Shown: positions 43,886 to 52,822 of the stretch, one piece after another
Layout: each line of letters opens with the position of its first letter
How positions within the stretch are numbered: the first letter of the stretch is position 1
NCBI RefSeq assembly: GCF_011806575.1
Contig: NZ_JAATOO010000020.1
Location: 1-64,000, forward strand
Source: Vibrio hepatarius
GTDB lineage: Bacteria > Pseudomonadota > Gammaproteobacteria > Enterobacterales > Vibrionaceae
Reading direction: 5' to 3'
Length of the DNA stretch: 64,000 bases
Made by a program: the position numbers and the translations under genes
The notes under the pieces: generated by a model
The model's database searches: none
Told to the model about the DNA's origin: nothing
The model's input: the letters and a program-made list of their open reading frames with translations, nothing else

Positions 43886-44896
43886 TTAAAAATTCTTTAT
43901 ACCGATTTTAAAATGTTCAAGCGTTTTGTACGCCTCAAAGGCAGTGATCGCATCATCAAAATCAAACTCTGCCGTAATCAAGTCATCCAATGACAACTTC
44001 TCGATCATGTGCGCAGCGGTCAGAACACTTTCAATACCACATAAACTGGTCCAGCTAATGGTGATATTGGATGCGTACAAGTTGAGAAGAGGCAACGTGA
44101 CTTTTTCTTTACTGCCGTAGTAAGTAAAGATTTTCATCGCTCCACCTTTAGACAAGTACGGCAGCGTGGTTTCTATCATATTGATATCCGAAGACGTTTC
44201 TATAATTACGTTGTAACCCTCGTGGTCACAACAATCAGAAAGGTCAAAATGAAAATCAGAAGAGTTTGGGTCAATGACAAAGTCAGCCCCATATTTCAAG
44301 GCTTGCTCGCGCCTTTCCGCCACTGGCTCAATGACAGTAATCTCACGCGCGCCACGCAGTTTAATAAACTTAACAAAACTCTGGCCAATGAACCCTCCAC
44401 CAATAATCGCAACTCTAGTGCTGTAGCTGATATTGAGTGTCGATAGCGCTTCAACTATCGCTCCAACAGGCTCCATCATAATCGCGTGTTTGTAGTTGAG
44501 TTTATTGGGCACTTTGATCACTTGCCGACAACTACGGACGATAAATTGGCAAATTGTCCCCTGATGTATATGTGATTGATTACAATGTTGTGGTTTTTGT
44601 GCAAGACAGTAATGGCAATGTCCACAAAAGCTCCACGGTAATACCATCACCAAATCACCAACAGAAAACCCCGAATACTGGGCATACTCGCCCAACTCTT
44701 CAATGATGCCTACCGCTTCATGTCCCATAATTCCGGTATGGGCAAAGATGTCAGACTTATCTTCAAAACGCATATCGTCACGACAAAAACTTGAATACAC
44801 CATCCTGATCTTTATATCGTCTTTCTCTTTGAGCTGAGGCGTTTCAACCTCAACGATGTCGAGCGTTTCAAATTTCGTTCTTACCAGTGCTTTCAT
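43886..44896 (-). CDS. Zinc-dependent alcohol dehydrogenase (MDR family)
   Basis: A 336-residue medium-chain dehydrogenase. Catalytic zinc ligands appear as Cys in YSSFCRDDM and His-Glu in GIMGHEAVG. The structural zinc site is four cysteines in CGHCHYCLAQKPQHC (residues about 92-106). The Rossmann segment is VAIIGGGFIGQSFVKFIKLRGAREITVIEP. It oxidises an alcohol or reduces an aldehyde/ketone with NAD(P). It starts one base after the regulator stop (44898), so it is translationally linked to it. Confidence 0.86.
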   Translation of the reverse strand: MKALVRTKFETLDIVEVETPQLKEKDDIKIRMVYSSFCRDDMRFEDKSDIFAHTGIMGHEAVGIIEELGEYAQYSGFSVGDLVMVLPWSFCGHCHYCLAQKPQHCNQSHIHQGTICQFIVRSCRQVIKVPNKLNYKHAIMMEPVGAIVEALSTLNISYSTRVAIIGGGFIGQSFVKFIKLRGAREITVIEPVAERREQALKYGADFVIDPNSSDFHFDLSDCCDHEGYNVIIETSSDINMIETTLPYLSKGGAMKIFTYYGSKEKVTLPLLNLYASNITISWTSLCGIESVLTAAHMIEKLSLDDLITAEFDFDDAITAFEAYKTLEHFKIGIKNF

Positions 44897-44897
44897 C

Positions 44898-45914
44898 TTA
44901 TTTTCTCATCTGTTCGCGGTACTCTTTAGGAGATAGGCCCGTATGCTTTTTGAATAACCGCGAAAAGTAATGAGGATCTAGATAGCCAACTTTTTCTGAG
45001 ATCTCACTGATATTGTGCTGGTATTCAAAGAGATATTGCTTAGCGATAAACACTCTCAAGCACTGCAGTAACTCTAAGAATGTCATCCCCAACTCAGCTT
45101 TAAATACTCGGCTGAGGTAGGGCTTAGAGATGTTCAGATGCTCGGCCATTCCATCAAGAGAGAGCTCCTTATCGTAATGGTCAAAGACATAAGTTATTGA
45201 TTTTTTGACATTGTCAGATAAGTTTCGCGATTTCAGCCCTGTCGATACTTGCGTAAAGAAACGATTCATCTCGTTAAACTCGTGTTCAATAGAGATAAAG
45301 CTGTGATGACTGGGTTTGAGATTTGGGTCTAATACGAACTTAAATAGTTCACAGGTGAAAGCAGAAAATTCTCTTAGTTGTGGAACCACATCTCTATCGT
45401 GATGAGTTGAAACCGTCTCAAAGTAAACGAATCTCAGTTGTTCGTTAAGTAAGTTAGCATCATTATTTATAGCGCTAACGAATACACTCTTAAACAATTC
45501 ATAGTGATCAATAAATGAAACCTTCCTCGTTTCTCGTTCTGCATCTCGATCACGTTGCTCCGAGATTGACTCGCCACTATCGACTACTCGATTGTCTATG
45601 TAGCGACTAACATGCGCTAACTCATCCTTAGAAACAAACACGACATTGTTTCGCGTTTTTCGCTCTTCTCCATCGTCAATAACAATAACCTTGAAGTCTT
45701 TCCCGCTTTGAGAAAAGTCATGAATTAAGGTGTTGAGAGGTACCATCACATGGGCGTCGATGATGACAAAGTGCGGTTTATACGCAACAAAACTATCTAA
45801 AGCATCTGCACTGTAATAGACCAATCGTGGTTTTATCTGATGCTCTGTTTTGAGTAAATGACTAAGGCTTTTTAGCAACATTCTGTTTTCAGAAATAACC
45901 ATTACTTCCGGCAT
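44898..45914 (-). CDS. AraC-family regulator with degenerate receiver-like domain
   Basis: A 338-residue protein from the ATG at 45914, which has an AGTGG site six to seven bases before it. Residues about 1-110 look like a response-regulator receiver: VMVISENRMLLKSLSHLL at the start and FVIIDAHV with a likely Asp in the middle, VFVSKDE at the end. The acidic pair near the start is not intact (SEN), so phosphorylation is uncertain. The C-terminus (about 240-338) is an AraC HTH (SLDGMAEHLNISKPYLSRVFKAELGMTFLELLQ). No histidine kinase is near. It probably controls the adjacent dehydrogenases and transketolase genes. Confidence 0.82.
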   Translation of the reverse strand: MPEVMVISENRMLLKSLSHLLKTEHQIKPRLVYYSADALDSFVAYKPHFVIIDAHVMVPLNTLIHDFSQSGKDFKVIVIDDGEERKTRNNVVFVSKDELAHVSRYIDNRVVDSGESISEQRDRDAERETRKVSFIDHYELFKSVFVSAINNDANLLNEQLRFVYFETVSTHHDRDVVPQLREFSAFTCELFKFVLDPNLKPSHHSFISIEHEFNEMNRFFTQVSTGLKSRNLSDNVKKSITYVFDHYDKELSLDGMAEHLNISKPYLSRVFKAELGMTFLELLQCLRVFIAKQYLFEYQHNISEISEKVGYLDPHYFSRLFKKHTGLSPKEYREQMRK

Positions 45915-45944
45915 AAAATCCACTCTACAACACGAACATCTCAA

Positions 45945-46270
45945 AAATTACAACCTAGCAGCACATAGCACTAAGTTAATACAATGTTACGATTATTTAT
46001 ATGAATTTCACATTACCCAAAATGTTACATACTATCAACAACTGAAGTGCGCTTACGTGCAGCGTGTTCACCTTTGTCGAGAGTAACCAAGATTACCAAT
46101 GAATGAACACTCCTATAAAAGGCAAATAAAATAAAAAGATTGGATAAGCCATGTGAATGATTCAGTCGCATATTCCCTTATATAGTATGCAGCTAGAGTA
46201 TGAGCAAGCCTAATACCAAAACAGTACATAGATAGCATGACAGCAACCAATCCGTTTTGCTGCCTTATCG
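45945..46270. other. 326-bp AT-rich intergenic region
   Basis: Between the leftward regulator and the GFA-domain gene. A short direct repeat AATGTTAC occurs at 45983-45990 and 46021-46028. It may hold the regulator's promoter. No gene or terminator is clear. Confidence 0.4.
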
Positions 46271-46741
46271 CTAAGCTTTAAGTACTCCATACATTAATTT
46301 CATGACGGCAAGCTCACTGCTTACGTAGCCTTCGTATTTCGGCAAGTCATCCACGATGTCTTCAATACGTCGATGGTAAAACATATGGATCGCTGGAGGT
46401 GGTAGTTCGCCAGAGTCCTTAAAATTATTTGTCGGTATAAAAGCGATTTTTACTGGCCCTACCCCACCGATTTCAAGCGCTGGTTCACCGCACAGCTTAC
46501 ACACCCCACGGTTGATATTTGGCGGCAATCTGTATTTTTTAAACTCAACATTATCATAAGAGCTTGATTGTAATGCTTTGGCTTTGAATAACGTCACGTC
46601 TGCAAAGCGATTATTGTTAAATTGCTGGCAAATGGTGCAGTGACATATAAATCTAGCAACAGCCGTAGACTCCGCCAATTCGAATGAACAGGCTCCACAT
46701 TGACATGTTGCGTGCTGAGGTGTAGTTAAATATTTGATCAT
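46271..46741 (-). CDS. GFA (glutathione-dependent formaldehyde-activating type) protein
   Basis: A 156-residue protein with the GFA/CENP-V zinc pattern: CQCGACSFE (residues about 14-22), CHCTICQQF (about 34-42), and GVCKLCGEPALE (about 80-91). These Cys residues bind zinc. Some members act on S-hydroxymethylglutathione, but most are unassigned. It lies between two alcohol dehydrogenase genes, so an aldehyde-linked role is possible but unproved. Confidence 0.8.
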   Translation of the reverse strand: MIKYLTTPQHATCQCGACSFELAESTAVARFICHCTICQQFNNNRFADVTLFKAKALQSSSYDNVEFKKYRLPPNINRGVCKLCGEPALEIGGVGPVKIAFIPTNNFKDSGELPPPAIHMFYHRRIEDIVDDLPKYEGYVSSELAVMKLMYGVLKA

Positions 46742-46791
46742 AGATTGACTCTTAGACGGTCATTATAGGCAACTCGCATCGGACGAGATAA

Positions 46792-46831
46792 AGCCCGTTA
46801 GCGGCGAAGTTCCGCTATCGGGCTGCTTTTT
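46792..46831. terminator. Strong hairpin after the alcohol dehydrogenase gene
   Basis: 13-bp stem AGCCCGTTAGCGG / CCGCTATCGGGCT with one mismatch, 20-27 bp beyond the leftward stop at 46851. Both flanks carry short T-runs. Ends the transketolase operon. Confidence 0.85.
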
Positions 46832-46850
46832 ATCGGTCAAAGTTAGCGCA

Positions 46851-47885
46851 TTATGGTTTGATGATACCTTTGATATAGCTAGGATCACCGCTCTCCATCA
46901 GATCAAACCCATCCTGAATATCTTCAAGCGCAAACTCATGGGTAATCAGATCCTTGATAGGCAAGATACCTTTTGTACAAGCTTCGATACTTTCCTTCGC
47001 GACTTTGATGTAATCTTCAGCATACAGCGGGTGTACCGAATGCAGCACTGGTGAACGATATGCTAATTCATAGCCGATTTCTGGATCCCAAGTTTCTTCT
47101 CTTGAATACAACGATGGAATGAGCACTTTGCCTCGTCCAGCCGCCCCTAACAAGTCACCGTATCGAATAACTTTCAGTGCTGTTTTGAGGCCACGTAGAC
47201 TACCTGTAATTTCTACGACGACATCTGCCCCTAGGTTATTGGTTAACTCATCAACCATATCCGTTAAGTCACATTGTGTTGGGTTGATCGTATGAGTTGC
47301 GCCAAATTTGCGCGCAAGCTCTAAGCGACTTTCCTGTACATCAACGGCGATGATTTTACTCGCCGCACTGTGTTTTAGACCCGCGATAGTCAATAATCCC
47401 ATCATGCCACAGCCAACAACGGCAACCGTTTCACCTAAGCTTGGATTCGCGACTTTAACGATATTACCCACACACATTAATGGTTCAGCCAGGCAATATT
47501 TTAGCTCTTCGCGTGGCACCTCACTTGGAATTGGAATACAGAAAGCAGTTGGTACAACCAAGTGCGATGAAAAGCCAGCGACAGCAGGCATGAACGCAAC
47601 ATAGTCACCTACTTTGTAGTCTGTCACGTCACTGCCAATTTCTTTGATAATACCAACAGATTCATGGCCAATATGGGCAGGATATTGAATGTCTTTGATC
47701 ATTGCCATATGACCGCGCTTATCAAAACCAAGCTGACTATCGCCAAGATACGTTGGCATATCTGAGTGACATAAACCTATCGCTTCAACTTCCACAAGGA
47801 CTTCATGTGGCTGTACTTGAGGCAATTCTTCTTCGATGATCTGAAATTTTTTAGGTTCGGTTAGAACAGCACATTTTCTTTTCAT
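46851..47885 (-). CDS. Zinc-type alcohol dehydrogenase, third gene of the transketolase operon
   Basis: A 344-residue medium-chain dehydrogenase. The catalytic zinc ligands are Cys in IGLCHSDMP and His-Glu in PAHIGHESVGIIKEIG; the structural zinc cysteine cluster is missing, replaced by a MPAVAGFSSHLV stretch. The Rossmann fold is VAVVGCGMMGLLTIAGLKHSAASKIIAVDV. It likely oxidises a secondary alcohol or polyol. It starts 14 bp after the transketolase C-subunit gene, so all three genes form an operon. Confidence 0.85.
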   Translation of the reverse strand: MKRKCAVLTEPKKFQIIEEELPQVQPHEVLVEVEAIGLCHSDMPTYLGDSQLGFDKRGHMAMIKDIQYPAHIGHESVGIIKEIGSDVTDYKVGDYVAFMPAVAGFSSHLVVPTAFCIPIPSEVPREELKYCLAEPLMCVGNIVKVANPSLGETVAVVGCGMMGLLTIAGLKHSAASKIIAVDVQESRLELARKFGATHTINPTQCDLTDMVDELTNNLGADVVVEITGSLRGLKTALKVIRYGDLLGAAGRGKVLIPSLYSREETWDPEIGYELAYRSPVLHSVHPLYAEDYIKVAKESIEACTKGILPIKDLITHEFALEDIQDGFDLMESGDPSYIKGIIKP

Positions 47886-47899
47886 GACAATACTCCTAG

Positions 47900-48877
47900 T
47901 TATTGCTTTTTGCTGATAGCCTGTTTAGCGGCTTTAGCAATGTTGCCGGCTGTTAAACCGTACTCTTCTTTCAAAAATTGCATATCACCTGTTTGACCAA
48001 AGCGCTCAAGAACAGCAACTCGCTCAACCGGACAAATATGTTCTTGCATCACAACCTGAGTCACTGCGTCACCTAGACCACCATTCACACTGTGATTTTC
48101 TGCGGTAACAATGGCACCAGTTTCTTTGGCACACTTAACGACCAAATCACGGTCAAGAGGACGGATTGTAAACATGTCAACAACACGAGCAGAGATACCT
48201 TGTTCCTCTAACAATTTCGCCGCTTTTAATGACTCAGGAACCGTCACTCCGTAAGCGATGATCGTAACGTCAGAACCATCCTGCAGTACGTTACCTTTAC
48301 CAATTTCAAATGTGGAACCTTCTTCGTACACTTTCTCAACATTCGAACGAACCATACGGATGTAATACATGCCGTAATCTTTTTCGATCTGAGGAAAAAG
48401 CGCTTTGGCGGCAACATTGTCGGTGATCTCAACAATTTTGATTTCAGGAATCGAGCGCATGACAGCGATATCTTCAAATGGCATATGTGTGCCACCATTA
48501 AACGCTGCGCTGACACCAGGATCGGTACCAAGAATCTTAACGTTCGCTTTTGAGTATGCTCCGGAGATAAAAACTTGATCCATCACGCGGCGAGACATAA
48601 ATGGACCAAACGAGTGCACGTAGGACACAAAGCCTTCTTGTGAAAGCCCTGCCGCGAAACCAATCGCATTGGCTTCTGCGATCCCCACATTGATGAGCCT
48701 TGTCGGGTAATTTTCCAAGAAGTTCATCATGTCAAATTTAAACAGTGATAAGCCTAAATCACATTCAACATGGACGATATCATCCGTTCTGCCCAAACCT
48801 TCGTAAAGGTAAGCGCTGTAAACCGAAGCTAATGTGTCTTCGTATTTTTCGTTAATGTTTGCTAGTTTTACACCCAT
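47900..48877 (-). CDS. Transketolase, C-terminal subunit
   Basis: A 325-residue protein covering the pyrimidine-binding and C-terminal domains of transketolase. NVGIAEANAIGFAAGLSQEGFVSYVHSFGPFMSRR is the thiamine-pyrimidine region with its Glu, and SARVVDMFTIRPLDRDLV is in the C-terminal domain. It pairs with the N-terminal subunit encoded 14 bp upstream. Two-subunit transketolases are typical of specialised sugar pathways rather than the housekeeping one. Substrate unknown. Confidence 0.9.
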   Translation of the reverse strand: MGVKLANINEKYEDTLASVYSAYLYEGLGRTDDIVHVECDLGLSLFKFDMMNFLENYPTRLINVGIAEANAIGFAAGLSQEGFVSYVHSFGPFMSRRVMDQVFISGAYSKANVKILGTDPGVSAAFNGGTHMPFEDIAVMRSIPEIKIVEITDNVAAKALFPQIEKDYGMYYIRMVRSNVEKVYEEGSTFEIGKGNVLQDGSDVTIIAYGVTVPESLKAAKLLEEQGISARVVDMFTIRPLDRDLVVKCAKETGAIVTAENHSVNGGLGDAVTQVVMQEHICPVERVAVLERFGQTGDMQFLKEEYGLTAGNIAKAAKQAISKKQ

Positions 48878-48891
48878 GGTTCTATCATCCC

Positions 48892-49713
48892 TTATGCATT
48901 TAGTGCCGTAATCGCTTGTTCTGCTAGTTCTTCAGTAACGGGGACGTGGTGGTTCCACTCATTTTCAGCCCAGTTGACTCCCTTACCTTTTAAGGTATTG
49001 CAGATAATCACGGTTGGTTTTCCTTCACAGGCTTTCGCACTCTCGATAGAGCGTTTGATTTCGCAGATGTTGTGACCGTCGATGTTCTCAACATTCCAGT
49101 TAAAGGCTTCAAACTTTTTATCTAGTCCAGCAAGATCGTTAATCGCTTCTAAAGGACCATCCAATTGCATCTTGTTGAAGTCGACAAATAGCACCAAGTT
49201 ATCAATCTTCTTATTTGCAATATTCATGATGGCTTCCCAGTTCTGACCTTCTTGCAGTTCCCCGTCGCCAACAATGCAGAAGACACGGTTGTCTAAACCT
49301 TTTAGCTTAAGCGCGTAGGCAGCTCCTGAAGCGACTGAAAGTCCTTGACCAAGTGAGCCAGTGGTAAAATCAATCCCTGGTGTTTTTTGCATATCGCAAT
49401 GGCTAGGTAGATTGGTTCCGTTCTGGTTCAGCGTTTGCAACATTTCGACTGGAAAGAATCCACGTAGTGCTAGCGCAGAATATAGTGACGGCCCACAGTG
49501 CCCTTTAGAACATACAAGGCGATCTCTATTGACCCATCTCGGCTCTTGCGGGTTATGTTTCAGTTCATCCATGTACAGCACACTGATGATTTCGACCATT
49601 GACATAGAACCACCCAAGTGACCAAAGCCTCGGCTCGCAAACTCATTTAGCGTAGCGATTCTGATATTTTTAGCGAACTCTTCGATTTCCGCTTTTTTAC
49701 TCTCTGCATACAT
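48892..49713 (-). CDS. Transketolase, N-terminal (ThDP-binding) subunit
   Basis: A 273-residue protein matching the N-terminal domain of transketolase: GFGHLGGSMSMVEIISVLY, the GHCGPSLYSALAL segment, and the ThDP motif GDGELQEGQNWEAIMNIANKKIDNLVLFVDFNKMQLDG. It binds the diphosphate of thiamine diphosphate and metal. With the C-terminal subunit it should move a two-carbon ketol unit between sugars. First gene of the operon with the dehydrogenase. Confidence 0.92.
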   Translation of the reverse strand: MYAESKKAEIEEFAKNIRIATLNEFASRGFGHLGGSMSMVEIISVLYMDELKHNPQEPRWVNRDRLVCSKGHCGPSLYSALALRGFFPVEMLQTLNQNGTNLPSHCDMQKTPGIDFTTGSLGQGLSVASGAAYALKLKGLDNRVFCIVGDGELQEGQNWEAIMNIANKKIDNLVLFVDFNKMQLDGPLEAINDLAGLDKKFEAFNWNVENIDGHNICEIKRSIESAKACEGKPTVIICNTLKGKGVNWAENEWNHHVPVTEELAEQAITALNA

Positions 49714-50035
49714 ATTTTCTGTCCCTGTAACTGTTTATAGTTAAGCCTGATGAAGACTATTCTCGATATTTAGTTCTTACAATGGACAAAATTTACATCA
49801 ACTAAAAAAAACGGGGACAATATTTACCTTTTATTTGTTTAATATTATTTTTGTGAATAGCTTTACACTTTCAAATAGTCACTTTTGCTGAACTATATTC
49901 CATCGATGTATGCTTATATTTATTGATAATCATCATTCATATATTTAATTTAAGTTAAAGTGTTTTTAAATTAATTACATAACGATTTCTAAAAATCAAG
50001 TTGATGAAAAATAAGTATTATTTAAGTAGGTAGCT
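49714..50035. promoter_or_regulatory. 322-bp divergent control region with direct repeats
   Basis: Between the leftward transketolase operon and the rightward aldehyde dehydrogenase. Two direct repeats, GGACAAAATTTAC at 49784 and GGACAATATTTAC at 49815, are 31 bp apart (three helical turns), 70-115 bp before the transketolase start. This fits an AraC-type regulator site, perhaps for the protein encoded at 44898-45914. Confidence 0.6.
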
Positions 50036-51472
50036 ATGAATCAGGCAAGTATGTTAGTGAATGAAACAAGTGATCAGTTGGGGCATTGCTTACATGCTCA
50101 GAAAAGTGCGTTTAACAAGTCAGGCCAAGAATCGTATCAAGAGCGGAAAAATCACTTATTAAATCTAAAGAAAATGATTAATGAAAATCGTGAAGAAATA
50201 ATTGCATCGATTAACAAAGATTATGGTAACCGTTCTTATCATGAAACATTGATTGCTGAAATTATTCCGGTAACTGAAGATATTACATTTAATATTAGTC
50301 ACTTAAAAAAATGGATGCAACCACAATCAAGAAAGGTCGACCAAATATTATATACAGGTGCTAAAAATAAAGTCATTCCTCAAGCTGTTGGCGTGGTTGG
50401 AATTATTACACCTTGGAATTTCCCACTAAACTTAAGCTTTTCTGTTATTTCTGCCGCTTTTGCTGCTGGTAATCGTGCCATGGTAAAAATGTCTGAAAAC
50501 TCTATCCATTTGACTCGCTTACTCAACCAAATCTCACCTAAGTATTTTTCAACCGAGAAACTGGCATTTTTTGAAGAAACGGGAGCGGTAGGGATCGAGT
50601 TCTCTAAGCTACCCTTTGACCATCTATTTTTCACTGGTTCTGGAGCAACCGGACGTAAAGTGATGGCAGCGGCTTCCGCCAACCTAACTCCAGTCAGCTT
50701 AGAACTAGGTGGTAAGTCGCCTGCAATCATCGCGCCAGACTACCCGATGGAAAAAGCGGTAGAGCGCATTATGCATGTGAAACAGTTCAATGCCGGACAA
50801 ATATGTGTCAACGTTGACTACGCATTTGTACCAGAAAATAAGCTCAATGAGTTTGTATCTAATACACAAGCTTGGGTTAAAAAACATTGTCCCGATATTC
50901 ATAGTGACGACTACACATCCATTATTGATAGTAAATCGTTCCAACGATTATTAGATACGGTGGAAGACGCGAAAAACAATGGTGCCGAAATCATTAACCT
51001 AAGTGACCAAGAGCCCGACGCGTTTTCTAGAAAATTCCCATTGATGCTGGCAGTTGATCCAAACGAGGAAGCGATTATCAGCCAAAGAGAAACCTTCGGT
51101 CCTATTCTGATGATCAAAACTTACCAAGATAAAGAGCAAGTTATTGATTACGTAATTGAAAGAGACCGCCCATTAGCGATGTACCCATTTACCAATAATA
51201 AACAGTTGGCAAACTATTACATTAATCGCCTACTTTCCGGTGGCGTCTGTGTGAACGATGCGCTATTCCACGTCGCGCAGCACGATATGCCATTTGGTGG
51301 TATCGGGGCCAGCGGCATGGGCCACTACCATGGATACGAAGGATTCTTGACGTTTTCAAAACTGCGACCAGTGTTTTACCGAGGTGGCTTTTCCAGCATG
51401 AAATACTTCATGCCTCCCTACAGTACATTTGCAGACAGGGCATTAAAGTTGATTGCAAAGCTAAAGTCGTAA
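50036..51472 (+). CDS. Aldehyde dehydrogenase (coniferyl-aldehyde dehydrogenase-like)
   Basis: A 478-residue NAD(P)-dependent aldehyde dehydrogenase. The general base is in LELGGKSPAIIAP (about residue 222) and the nucleophile is in FNAGQICVNVDY (about 257). The group with a C-terminal hydrophobic tail (FSSMKYFMPPYSTFADRALKLIAKL) resembles long-chain or coniferyl aldehyde dehydrogenases (CalB type). It converts an aldehyde to an acid. It shares a control region with the transketolase operon and could oxidise an aldehyde made there. A terminator follows. Confidence 0.86.
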   Translation: MNQASMLVNETSDQLGHCLHAQKSAFNKSGQESYQERKNHLLNLKKMINENREEIIASINKDYGNRSYHETLIAEIIPVTEDITFNISHLKKWMQPQSRKVDQILYTGAKNKVIPQAVGVVGIITPWNFPLNLSFSVISAAFAAGNRAMVKMSENSIHLTRLLNQISPKYFSTEKLAFFEETGAVGIEFSKLPFDHLFFTGSGATGRKVMAAASANLTPVSLELGGKSPAIIAPDYPMEKAVERIMHVKQFNAGQICVNVDYAFVPENKLNEFVSNTQAWVKKHCPDIHSDDYTSIIDSKSFQRLLDTVEDAKNNGAEIINLSDQEPDAFSRKFPLMLAVDPNEEAIISQRETFGPILMIKTYQDKEQVIDYVIERDRPLAMYPFTNNKQLANYYINRLLSGGVCVNDALFHVAQHDMPFGGIGASGMGHYHGYEGFLTFSKLRPVFYRGGFSSMKYFMPPYSTFADRALKLIAKLKS

Positions 51473-51487
51473 CGCCAGACTCAACGA

Positions 51488-51526
51488 AGACATCGTTCTA
51501 CTTACATCTTAATTAGAACGATGTCT
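51488..51526. terminator. Bidirectional terminator between convergent genes
   Basis: Perfect 13-bp stem AGACATCGTTCTA / TAGAACGATGTCT with a 13-nt loop. It separates the aldehyde dehydrogenase from the leftward AraC gene. Confidence 0.8.
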
Positions 51527-51562
51527 ATATTCAGAGACCCTCTAAACTTTTTAAAAACCATC

Positions 51563-52579
51563 CTAACTTGAATGCCGCTTAAGCGATGTTGGACACTTAC
51601 CAGTCCAGCGTTTAAAAGCACGGGAAAAGGTGCTGAGATCCGAAAAACCAAGTTGGTAAGCAATTTCTGCCATACTTCCGTGCGGATTCTCTAGCAAATA
51701 AAGCGCTTTCTCCATCTTAAATTTATCAACAATACCTTTGTAGCTGGTCCCGTATTCAGACAGGCGACGGTTAAGCGTGCGGATATTAACATTAAGCTCA
51801 GCCGCAAGATTCTTTCCGCTTACTTCCGATAAGTTGTCCATTTGGTTGAGTAAGTTGTATATCTTCAAAACAATATCTTCTTCTAAAATCCGGCCGACTT
51901 CTTGGCGAAGCAAGCCCAGTGATAAGAAATGAATGTCTTTGTCATAAGAAGGAAGCTTCATGTGTAGATCTTTCTTTGATATACATATTTTTCGCACTGG
52001 ATACCCGGATTGTATCGATATACCGACTGTGCTCGCATACTTCTTAACGGCCTGGTTAGAAAAATAGTCGCTCGTCGTCTGAACTGTTATATGGATCGCG
52101 TTGAAGCGGCAGATTTGTCGTATCAACATCGTCATCGTTGTCATAAATAAAGCCGCCCCCATATAGGTCAGGTGGTTTTCCTTATTTGATGACTCACTGT
52201 TAAGTACCCATAACTCCACATCTCCCCGGATTGTTTGGTGGTACTTGAGGCGGATCGGTACACTGATGGAGGCTGAATAACGACACATGTTTTCCAGCAA
52301 TGTTTTTACATCAGGCGCGGTCCATAAGTTAAGTGAAAAGCTACCAAAAGTTAGTGGCGTTACGTGCTTAGCAATATCAAAGAGCAATAACTCGTCATTC
52401 GCTTTCTCATAAAACTGATACAAAATCGACCTTAGTGTATACACCGACACCGCATCACCAGCTCTCAACGGCTGGATAAATGCTTCTCGCTCTAAACCTA
52501 GATCTTCAATCGTATCCCTAATCAGGTTAGACCAACCTTTGTGTAGCATAACTGGATTTTTTGACGATGAATCGTGCAT
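51563..52579 (-). CDS. AraC-family regulator (arabinose-binding-type N-terminus, OruR-like)
   Basis: A 338-residue regulator. The N-terminal region (about 20-210) resembles the PF12625 sensor of OruR/ArgR-type AraC proteins. The C-terminal HTH is clear: SGKNLAAELNVNIRTLNRRLSEYGTSYKGIVDKFKMEKALYLL and SMAEIAYQLGFSDLSTFSRAFKRWTGKCPTSLKR. It diverges from the CoA-transferase/beta-oxidation operon and most likely activates it. The inducer may be an acid or acyl-CoA. Confidence 0.85.
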   Translation of the reverse strand: MHDSSSKNPVMLHKGWSNLIRDTIEDLGLEREAFIQPLRAGDAVSVYTLRSILYQFYEKANDELLLFDIAKHVTPLTFGSFSLNLWTAPDVKTLLENMCRYSASISVPIRLKYHQTIRGDVELWVLNSESSNKENHLTYMGAALFMTTMTMLIRQICRFNAIHITVQTTSDYFSNQAVKKYASTVGISIQSGYPVRKICISKKDLHMKLPSYDKDIHFLSLGLLRQEVGRILEEDIVLKIYNLLNQMDNLSEVSGKNLAAELNVNIRTLNRRLSEYGTSYKGIVDKFKMEKALYLLENPHGSMAEIAYQLGFSDLSTFSRAFKRWTGKCPTSLKRHSS

Positions 52580-52822
52580 AAAACGCCCTATTTTACATTG
52601 CAGCCTGTGACCGTTCTCTCATGACGCAGCTTTGGCTAAATCAGTAAATAGATTGTCCTAAAAAGCCAAATTATTTCAATGAAAATGTTTTACTGTGGTG
52701 GATGAAGAAATGGACATTCCTCTTACCCTCAACTCAAACAGAACACACAGCTCCAAGTGAACAGGATAGATAAAGACTGGAGATAAAGTCAGTTCTGTAA
52801 TAAATAGAAAGAGAACTCTACT
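52580..52822. promoter_or_regulatory. 243-bp divergent control region
   Basis: Separates the AraC regulator from the CoA-transferase operon. I see no clear repeat or consensus site. A GAAAGAGA-type ribosome binding site precedes the start at 52823. Confidence 0.4.
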
